Origin: Burkholderiaceae bacterium
GTDB lineage: Bacteria; Pseudomonadota; Gammaproteobacteria; Burkholderiales; Burkholderiaceae
Length of the DNA stretch: 14,759 bases
Assembly: GCA_947373615.1 (NCBI GenBank)
Contig: CANBYN010000016.1
Span: 1 to 14,759, forward strand
Direction: 5' to 3'
Positions 7,909-13,266 of this stretch are shown here, piece after piece; the first letter of the stretch is position 1, and every line of letters starts with the position of its first letter. Both the position numbers and the translations under genes were made by a program. The notes under the pieces were generated by a model, which worked only from the letters and a program-made list of their open reading frames with translations, did no database searches and was not told where the DNA came from.

Positions 7909-8859
7909 CTACTCTTTTGGAGCGCCTGACATCTTCACAATGCCTTCATAACGCTTAATTTCTGATTGAGAGAACTTCGTAAATTCTGCAACAGAACCAC
8001 CATCAATTACTGCACCAATAGACTGAAGGTGTGCCCTAACTTCTGGATCCTTTAGAACTTTATTGAAAGCAACATTCAGTTTTTCAGTTACATCTTTTGG
8101 AGCTCCAGCTGGCAACATGACGCCATACCAAGCATTAGCGACCATTGGCACGCCAACTTCTTTCATTGTTGGAACATTTGGTAACTCAGGTATTCGCTTG
8201 TCAGAAGCAACACCTAGCGCCTTTAGCTTGCCACCTTTGATATTGGCCATCGAGCCTGTATCAAGCATCATGTCGATATGACCAGCCATAAGATCTACTG
8301 CGGCAGGGCCGCTTCCTTTATATGGAACATGGCGAATATCTAAACCAGTGACCGTTTTAAATTGAGCGCCAGCCAAATGCTGTGAGGCGCCGATACCAGC
8401 CGATCCATAAGTAAATTTGCCTGGATTTTGCTTTGCATCAGCAATTAAATCCTTCATGCTATTCCACGGCGATGAGGCAGGCACAACCATGATATTTGGA
8501 ATTGTGCATACCAATACCACCGGGGTGAAATCTTTTGCAGCACTAAATCCTTGATTAGCAAATAAGTGAGGGCCTGCAGCATTGGTAGAACTTGTTGCCA
8601 TCAAAATTGAATAACCATCAGGCTTTTCCTGTACAAAGGTTTGGGTTCCGATGTTTCCACCAGCACCACCTTTATTCTCAACGAATACAGAAACCCCCAA
8701 CTCTTTAGTTAGAGGCTGAACCAAGATACGCGCAACTTGATCCGTTGCACCGCCCGGGGGCCATGGCACCAAGAACTTAATCGATTTGTCGGGGTATGCG
8801 GCATTTACGTTTAGCGCTGTAATACTTATCAATGCAGCTATAAGAGATTTGAATTTCAT
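7909..8859 (-). CDS. Tripartite tricarboxylate transporter substrate-binding protein (Bug family)
   Basis: This 316-residue Bug/TctC protein has a signal peptide ending near VNA-AYP (residue 20). Hallmarks are VPWPPGGATDQVARILV, VENKGGAGGNIGTQTF, GYSILMATSSTNAAGPHLF, FTYGSAGIGASQHLAGAQF, HVPYKGSGPAAVDLMAGHI and NVPTMKEVGVP. Its start codon overlaps the stop of the upstream RraA/LigK-type aldolase in ATGA, with AAGGGAG placed ideally ahead of it, so the two are translationally coupled. That coupling suggests the protein captures the aldolase substrate or a precursor. Known ligands in the family are di- and tricarboxylates and aromatic acids. The next gene downstream begins after an 85-base gap, so transcription could continue or restart there. 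Confidence 0.93.
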   Translation of the reverse strand: MKFKSLIAALISITALNVNAAYPDKSIKFLVPWPPGGATDQVARILVQPLTKELGVSVFVENKGGAGGNIGTQTFVQEKPDGYSILMATSSTNAAGPHLFANQGFSAAKDFTPVVLVCTIPNIMVVPASSPWNSMKDLIADAKQNPGKFTYGSAGIGASQHLAGAQFKTVTGLDIRHVPYKGSGPAAVDLMAGHIDMMLDTGSMANIKGGKLKALGVASDKRIPELPNVPTMKEVGVPMVANAWYGVMLPAGAPKDVTEKLNVAFNKVLKDPEVRAHLQSIGAVIDGGSVAEFTKFSQSEIKRYEGIVKMSGAPKE

Positions 8860-9524
8860 AGTACTCCCTTTTGTTTCAGCGTAGCATCAACCCAAGCATC
8901 GTCGTATTTACCATCCAAGATAGATTGAATCGTTTTACGCTCAGTTATTTCTTTTTCTTTCCCCAGCTTGGCGCCTTGAAGAGCATCATTGGGCGATAGC
9001 GCGATGATTCCATCACAGTCCCCCAAAATCACATCACCAGGATTGACCACCATCCCTCCAATGGTTATTGGGACATTGATGGAACCTGGCCCATCTTTAT
9101 AGGGTCCGCGCATATTGACACCGCGCGCCCAACAAGGAAAATGATGCTTTTCAAACGCATCAACATCGCGAATTGCGCCATCAAATACACAACCTATTGC
9201 GCCCTTAGACTTGGCTACCGTCATCATGATCTCACCGAAAAGTGCACGAGAAACATCACCGCCGCCATCAACAACCAACACATCGCCTGGTTGCAAGATT
9301 TGTAGCGCTTTATGTATTAAGAGATTGTCACCAGAACGAACATTTACAGTGACCGCATTTCCACACACTGAGACAGAAGATTTGTTGACTGGCAATATTC
9401 CAACAGCTCCGATTGTTCTGCCAAGCACATCACTCACTACAGAAGTTGCCAAACCTGTTAAGGCGGCAATCCCTTCTTTAAACGCTTCTTTACGAGGGTG
9501 GATATCTATTCCATTGGGGCTCAT
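8856..9524 (-). CDS. LigK/ProA-type aldolase (4-carboxy-4-hydroxy-2-oxoadipate aldolase family)
   Basis: From the ATG at 9524 the protein has 222 residues, the usual length for LigK/ProA. The reading frame is open to 9596, but AGGAG seven bases before 9524 and the family length decide the start. Markers are ATSVVSDVLGRT at 26-37, VRSGDNLLIHKALQILQPGDVLVVDGG at 62-88, GEIM at 97-100, FDGAIRDVDAF with R119 and D120 (substrate and metal site), GSINVPITIGGMVVNPGDVILGDCDG at 147-172, and an acidic GKEKEITERK segment that fits the second-subunit metal-site glutamate. It resembles LigK/ProA more than the other RraA-type protein in this window does, especially over GDN...H and GSINVPI. It would cleave 4-carboxy-4-hydroxy-2-oxoadipate or 4-hydroxy-4-methyl-2-oxoglutarate. 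It is the first gene of the minus-strand run, divergent from the LysR regulator. Confidence 0.87.
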   Translation of the reverse strand: MSPNGIDIHPRKEAFKEGIAALTGLATSVVSDVLGRTIGAVGILPVNKSSVSVCGNAVTVNVRSGDNLLIHKALQILQPGDVLVVDGGGDVSRALFGEIMMTVAKSKGAIGCVFDGAIRDVDAFEKHHFPCWARGVNMRGPYKDGPGSINVPITIGGMVVNPGDVILGDCDGIIALSPNDALQGAKLGKEKEITERKTIQSILDGKYDDAWVDATLKQKGVL

Positions 9525-9557
9525 TACATCTCCTAATTTTGGTTTGTTGCAAGTTTG

Positions 9558-9586
9558 ATGTAAAGTTTTACTTATATCAATGTCAA
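9558..9586 (-). promoter_or_regulatory. Candidate promoter of the aldolase/Bug operon
   Basis: On the minus strand a perfect -35 hexamer TTGACA (9586-9581) is followed after 17 bases by TTACAT (9563-9558), a weaker -10. Transcription would start near 9551, giving a leader of about 27 bases before the aldolase ATG. The weak -10 fits a promoter that needs an activator. Confidence 0.45.
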
Positions 9587-9602
9587 TATATAGCATATAA
9601 GT
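9570..9602. promoter_or_regulatory. Candidate LysR-type operator (inverted repeat)
   Basis: Perfect 8-base arms ACTTATAT (9570-9577) and ATATAAGT (9595-9602) are separated by 17 bases and centred on 9586, right over the candidate -35 of the divergent operon. A smaller palindrome, GTAAA-GT-TTTAC, lies at 9560-9571, flanked by TTGAT (9555-9559) and ATCAA (9576-9580). LysR-type regulators typically bind paired dyads in the gap between themselves and the divergent target. The AT-rich composition means some symmetry may be chance. Confidence 0.4.
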
Positions 9603-9611
9603 TCAATTTTT

Positions 9612-10514
9612 ATGAACATAAAGCAACTAAAGTACTTCTGCGAGGTGGTGGATGCTGGGGGAGTAAATGCCGCCTCTGTGAACCTATTTGTAGCACCTAC
9701 CGCCATTAGCATGCAAATTAGTCAGCTAGAGGGCGAATTAAGCGGCAAACTTTTTGATAGATCTACACGCCCAATGGAACTCACTCCACTTGGTACGTTT
9801 TTTTACCCAAAAGCAAAAGAACTAATTAATAACGCTAACGCCCTTTACAGAGAAGCTAAAGATATTGCGGGCGGACAACATGGATGGCTCAGCATTGGGT
9901 TTATTCGCTCTACTTTATTTTCTATTCTTCCAGAAGCCATCCGAATTTTTAAAGATGGGCATCCACAAGTAAAAATAGAGTTAGTAGAAGCGCTCTCAGA
10001 ACATCAACCCGAATTATTAAGAAAAGGGTTGATTCATATTGGCATTTCGCGATTTATAAATAAAACTCCATCAATTGCTGATGTAAGGTATGAAACTTTA
10101 TTTGTCGACCCCTTAATTGTTGCCCTACCAATCAATCACCCTTTATCAAAAAGCAAAGGTGTATCAACTTCTATTTTTTTAGATACACCTTTTATAGCCT
10201 TTCCAAAAGATCCTCAGAGTACATTCGCAAAAACTTCAGTGCAGCTACTGATGGAGCAAGACGTATTACCCAATGTCCTTTACGAGGCCACTGAAATCAA
10301 TACAGCTCTAGGGCTTGTAGCAGCTGGGCTTGGAGCAACCCTAGTTGGCCAATCTGTGGCGCAGCATAATAGACCTGATATAAAGTTTTTACCCTTAACT
10401 GATGTCAAGCTAGACACCGCAATACTGTCAGTTACCAAAGATAATGAAATGAACCCTCTGGTAGATGACTTTTTAACCATCCTTCGCTCAATTGAGATTT
10501 CCCCCGCACGATGA
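9612..10514 (+). CDS. LysR-type transcriptional regulator
   Basis: The 300-residue protein has the standard LysR layout. An N-terminal winged helix-turn-helix at about 1-60 (MNIKQLKYFCEVVDAGG, AAVNLF-like VNAASVNLFVAPTAISMQ, LEGELSGKLFDRSTRPMELTPLG) is followed by a linker helix and a ligand-sensing domain at about 90-295 with VKIELVEALSEHQPELLRKG, IHIGISRF, PLIVALPINHPLS and GLVAAGLGATLVGQSVAQ. It is divergent from the aldolase-Bug-LigJ run across an 87-base gap that holds inverted repeats, so it very likely controls that run and its own expression. The inducer would be a carboxylic acid of the pathway, which is inference. The Shine-Dalgarno is weak, but the N-terminus matches the family. 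Its TGA overlaps the next gene's ATG. Confidence 0.93.
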   Translation: MNIKQLKYFCEVVDAGGVNAASVNLFVAPTAISMQISQLEGELSGKLFDRSTRPMELTPLGTFFYPKAKELINNANALYREAKDIAGGQHGWLSIGFIRSTLFSILPEAIRIFKDGHPQVKIELVEALSEHQPELLRKGLIHIGISRFINKTPSIADVRYETLFVDPLIVALPINHPLSKSKGVSTSIFLDTPFIAFPKDPQSTFAKTSVQLLMEQDVLPNVLYEATEINTALGLVAAGLGATLVGQSVAQHNRPDIKFLPLTDVKLDTAILSVTKDNEMNPLVDDFLTILRSIEISPAR

Positions 10515-10882
10515 AAGAAATAAATCGAGATCAACTGCTCGAAATCGCAGCCTCCGAAAGAGCCGCTAAAAGTTGCACAGAATGCTCCTCGCTTTCTTGC
10601 GTAGGATGGGAATCGGTACCCAGCTCTTTTGAGCTTAATAAATTGCAGCCTTTAGGCACCCTTAGAATTGAAGGTGCAGAAGAATGCTGGGATGAATATC
10701 ATCCAAATGGCACCAATATTTGGTCTGAGGATGCTCCAATTTCTATCAAACATCATCCATACAATCGATCGGATATATGTGAATGCATTGGTTGTAAGAA
10801 AAAATTTCTGCGATACACAGAGTATGGCGGCTACTATGTGGACGAACGTATTAGAGAATTAGATCCCAAACTTATTGCTTAG
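10511..10882 (+). CDS. Small cysteine-rich protein of unknown function
   Basis: I do not recognise a named family for this 123-residue protein. Its start overlaps the LysR stop in ATGA, so it is translated with the regulator, which argues that it is real. It has no signal peptide or membrane segment and is acidic. Seven cysteines sit in two groups: C22, C25 and C30 (CTECSSLSC) and C90, C92 and C95 (CECIGC), plus C59. The paired CxxC-like motifs suggest binding of a zinc or iron ion. The C-terminal stretch CKKKFLRYTEYGGYYVDERIREL is aromatic and charged and looks strongly constrained, as does the middle DEYHPNGTNIWS. I have a vague memory of similar uncharacterised betaproteobacterial proteins. 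An accessory role with the regulator or the carboxylate pathway is possible but unproven. Confidence 0.75.
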   Translation: MKEINRDQLLEIAASERAAKSCTECSSLSCVGWESVPSSFELNKLQPLGTLRIEGAEECWDEYHPNGTNIWSEDAPISIKHHPYNRSDICECIGCKKKFLRYTEYGGYYVDERIRELDPKLIA

Positions 10883-11021
10883 GTTGATATTGCAATTTAA
10901 TTCTCATTTCCAAGCCCCCTTCACCACAATCTACAAGTAGTTCATTGCTTCACTAGAAGACATTATGTTTATTGCGATTGAAGCGGAAGTATTATGGAAA
11001 TTGCTTACATACTTAGTGGCT

Positions 11022-11058
11022 AAAATAGAAAAACGACCTAAGAATTTATTCCTAAGTC
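11022..11058 (-). terminator. Probable intrinsic terminator of the urease operon
   Basis: Read on the minus strand, GACTTAGGAA, a 4-base loop and TTCTTAGGTC form a 10-pair stem with two G-U wobbles, followed by GTTTTTCTATTTT. On the plus strand the same two positions are C-A mismatches and no T-run follows, so the signal points to minus-strand transcripts. It lies about 290 bases past the ureG stop, which implies a long 3' untranslated region if it is the operon's end. Confidence 0.5.
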
Positions 11059-11089
11059 ATTGATTTCATTGTTATTCCCACTAGGACTT

Positions 11090-11122
11090 GGACCTGGGAC
11101 CTGGGACCTGGGACCTGGGACC
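11090..11122. repeat. Heptanucleotide tandem repeat (GGACCTG, 4.7 copies)
   Basis: Four exact copies of GGACCTG run from 11090 to 11117, followed by a partial GGACC. An imperfect related GGACTT precedes them at 11084. The tract is GC-rich within AT-rich surroundings and is the only simple tandem repeat I found. It sits between convergent genes and between the two hairpins. Confidence 0.9.
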
Positions 11123-11265
11123 AAAGGATTATGAGGGCAGACATCCAAAGAAACCCATAAAGATTTCAAGAGTTTACGTCGCCTATTTATCAGTGTGCGA
11201 GCTTTTGCGTGACTAATCTAACGAAACAACAAGAAACAATAGCTCACTCTTTGGTTTTCTAAATC

Positions 11266-11315
11266 AAAGTACTTTGGAGCAATGATCTAAACACCTCGTT
11301 TCTCCAAAGCACTTT
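11266..11315. repeat. Long inverted repeat / hairpin downstream of ureG
   Basis: The arm AAAGTACTTTGGAG (11266-11279) pairs with CTCCAAAGCACTTT (11302-11315) at 13 of 14 positions across a 22-base loop. The single odd position is a G-U wobble in minus-strand RNA and a C-A mismatch in plus-strand RNA. It begins 33 bases after the ureG stop. It could be a 3' stabilising hairpin or an attenuating terminator; no good U-tract follows on the minus strand. Confidence 0.55.
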
Positions 11316-11348
11316 TTGAATACTGGATGAGTGTTACTTTAAGTTACG

Positions 11349-11969
11349 CTAGTTTAGTAAACCCTTTTTCTCAATAAAATCAATAATCCCTGCTAGACCA
11401 TCACCAGATTTCACGCTTCCCATAATGAAAGGTCGATCACCGCGCATCTTTTTAGCATCTGATTCCATAATAGGCAAAGATGCTCCAACATAAGGAGCAA
11501 GATCGGTCTTATTGATCACTAATAAGTCAGAGCGTGTAATTCCTGGGCCACCTTTACGAGGAATCTTCTCTCCTCCAGCAACATCGATCACATAAATCGT
11601 TAGGTCAGAAAGTTCAGGGCTAAAGGTTGCCGCTAAGTTATCGCCGCCTGATTCAATAAAAATAATATCCACATCAGGAAACTGTTTTTGCATGCGGTCT
11701 ACTGCTTCCAAATTGATTGAGGCATCCTCTCTAATAGCGGTGTGCGGGCAACCGCCCGTCTCCACGCCCATAATCCTCTCAGGATCAAGCGCTCCCGCAA
11801 CAGTAAGAAGGCGTTGATCTTCTTTGGTGTAAATATCATTAGTAATGACCACTAAGTCGTACTGGTCACGCATTGCTTTGCAAAGCATTTCAAGCAAAGT
11901 CGTCTTACCTGAACCAACTGGACCGCCAATGCCTACCCGTAACGGGGGATTCTTTTTAGTTCTCATCAT
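11349..11969 (-). CDS. ureG: Urease accessory GTPase UreG
   Basis: UreG is the SIMIBI-class GTPase that carries nickel and drives its insertion into urease together with UreF, UreD (UreH) and UreE. The 206-residue protein has the P-loop GGPVGSGKTTL near residues 15-25, TNDIYTKEDQ, the nickel-binding CPH in GVETGGCPHTAIREDASIN, the ESGGDN motif and the guanine-specificity NKTDLAPYVG. Length and motifs match the family fully. Two consecutive ATG codons (11969 and 11966) could each start it; the choice changes one residue. It follows ureF by 10 bases and is the last urease gene in the cluster here. Confidence 0.98.
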   Translation of the reverse strand: MMRTKKNPPLRVGIGGPVGSGKTTLLEMLCKAMRDQYDLVVITNDIYTKEDQRLLTVAGALDPERIMGVETGGCPHTAIREDASINLEAVDRMQKQFPDVDIIFIESGGDNLAATFSPELSDLTIYVIDVAGGEKIPRKGGPGITRSDLLVINKTDLAPYVGASLPIMESDAKKMRGDRPFIMGSVKSGDGLAGIIDFIEKKGLLN

Positions 11970-11979
11970 TTGATTTCAT

Positions 11980-12672
11980 TTACGAACGGAATAATCGGGA
12001 ATATTGAGTCTCGTGTCTTGAAGATAAGATAGCCAACATCGGTGAAAAATTATCAATCATCGATAAATTAGATTTAGCTCTTTTTTCAGCTTCTTCAACC
12101 ATTTTAGGGACAAGCAAGCGAATCTTTGTCAGAGCATGCTGTCCTGCTACTTGACCCAGAGGTATAGCCTTGAGTGAAGCGGCTACTTGATTTTCAATCC
12201 AAGAGAATGCATACGCAGTAAGACCATTTTTTGCTTGAATATTCAAATGAAAACAGGCATAGCTGTGCGCAACTAAGAGGGATAAGGGTTTTATTGCAGC
12301 CAATTGACTAAGACTGACATCGCCCCAACCCAGAGATTGGGCGATTTGCAATAAAGACCAGCCCATCTGTTCTGTTTCAGATCTTAGTTCTGAGGTTTCG
12401 CGACTTGCCAAGAAATACTCATTGAAATTGATGACTGAGTCGATATCCTTGCAGGCCCATGCTTCATAACTTAACAACCACAGTGGCGCCTCAGATCTGG
12501 AAAACACGCCTAGAAATACTTCTTCAATCCACGCCTCTGCAGTTGGAGCATCCTGTACCAACCCAGAATCAATGGCAGCTTCTAAACCCTGAGAATAGCT
12601 ATACCCACCAATTGGAAAGGCTGGAGAAGCCAATTGCATTAACGCAGTGATTTCGTTTAGATCAATGCTCAT
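11980..12672 (-). CDS. ureF: Urease accessory protein UreF
   Basis: UreF is a helical GTPase-regulating subunit that binds UreD (UreH) and UreG during nickel activation of apo-urease. From the ATG at 12672 it has 230 residues, the usual size. It opens with the standard LMQLASPAFPIGGYSYSQGLE motif and continues with AWIEEVFLG, RETSELRSETEQMGWSLLQIA, LTAYAFSWIENQVAASLKAIPLGQVAGQHAL. The frame stays open upstream to 12747, but that extension is antisense-like low-complexity from the His-rich ureE tail and is not part of UreF. The start overlaps the ureE stop by 11 bases, so translation is coupled. Confidence 0.97.
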   Translation of the reverse strand: MSIDLNEITALMQLASPAFPIGGYSYSQGLEAAIDSGLVQDAPTAEAWIEEVFLGVFSRSEAPLWLLSYEAWACKDIDSVINFNEYFLASRETSELRSETEQMGWSLLQIAQSLGWGDVSLSQLAAIKPLSLLVAHSYACFHLNIQAKNGLTAYAFSWIENQVAASLKAIPLGQVAGQHALTKIRLLVPKMVEEAEKRAKSNLSMIDNFSPMLAILSSRHETQYSRLFRS

Positions 12673-13258
12673 TCGAATGATCGTGATCGCCATGATGATG
12701 GTGAGTGCAGCCAGGCCCATGAACATGTGGTTTTTCATGCTCGTCATATACCTTTTGAGCTAACGCATAGTCGCTATCAAATGTCTCGGCATGACTATGG
12801 CGATGACCACCCCCGTAGGCACCGGATTCAGGTTCAAATGGAGCGGATTCATGTTTGGCCTCTAGGCCTAATTGATGAATCATTCCCTCAAGCACTGAAT
12901 CAGGTTCAATCCTTAAGAATCCCTGACCTACCTGCACAGGAATATGTCGGTTACCTAAGTGGTAAGCAGCTCTCATCAACTGATGTGCATCGCTAGAGGC
13001 AACAGTTACCACCTCTTGATCTGCTGCGGAAATTCGAATCATTGATCCATCATCCGCAACCAAAATATCGTTTGTTGATAATACGTTTCCTCTAGGCAAG
13101 AAAAAGTGAGCCTCACGACCATCAGAAAGCATTTCTGAAAAACGGCTTTTATTGCGCACCTCAAATGGCAACTTTAATTCTAAAGCTCTAGCAAAGACTG
13201 CTTTCGCCAAGCCCTGGCCTTTGGGGATAATTTTCTCAATGCGGATCGGTTCTGACAT
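12662..13258 (-). CDS. ureE: Urease accessory nickel chaperone UreE
   Basis: UreE is the dimeric nickel chaperone that delivers Ni to the UreG-containing activation complex. The 198-residue protein has an N-terminal peptide-binding domain (about 1-75) and a metal-binding domain containing AAYHLGNRHIPVQV near 97-110 and PFEPESGAYGGG at 140-151. The tail from 152 is rich in histidine: HRHSHAE, then HEKPHVHGPGCTHHHHGDHDHSNEH with one cysteine. That tail is longer than in the 158-residue Klebsiella protein and should store several extra nickel ions. AGGA precedes the ATG, and the gene follows ureC by 8 bases. Confidence 0.97.
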   Translation of the reverse strand: MSEPIRIEKIIPKGQGLAKAVFARALELKLPFEVRNKSRFSEMLSDGREAHFFLPRGNVLSTNDILVADDGSMIRISAADQEVVTVASSDAHQLMRAAYHLGNRHIPVQVGQGFLRIEPDSVLEGMIHQLGLEAKHESAPFEPESGAYGGGHRHSHAETFDSDYALAQKVYDEHEKPHVHGPGCTHHHHGDHDHSNEH

Positions 13259-13266
13259 TGCTTTTC

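Larger units (their letters stand above)
10883..11348. other. 466-base intergenic region between convergent genes
   Basis: No convincing reading frame or RNA gene is seen. The region carries a minus-strand terminator-like hairpin (11022-11058), a heptanucleotide tandem repeat (11090-11122) and a long hairpin (11266-11315). The remaining sequence is AT-rich and unexplained. It separates the regulator/cysteine-rich pair on the plus strand from the urease genes on the minus strand, and is unusually long for this otherwise compact window. Confidence 0.7.

Noticed and set aside
3318..9524. Mobile element or genomic island boundaries around the catabolic cluster
   Set aside because: No transposase, integrase, tRNA gene or flanking direct repeat is visible, and base composition appears similar to the neighbouring genes.
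9525..9596. N-terminal extension of the LigK-type aldolase (24 residues)
   Set aside because: It covers the regulatory gap, is absent from the family length, and a strong AGGAG marks the ATG at 9524.
11090..11122. CRISPR array
   Set aside because: Repeat units are 7 bases with no spacers and no cas genes are nearby.
11265..11276. Perfect 12-base palindrome CAAAGTACTTTG as a regulator site
   Set aside because: It is part of the arm of the larger hairpin at 11266-11315, and no promoter lies beside it.
12673..12747. N-terminal extension of UreF rich in methionine and isoleucine
   Set aside because: It lies wholly inside the His-rich tail coding of ureE in another frame, and UreF families begin at the conserved LMQLASPAFPIGG segment soon after the 12672 start.
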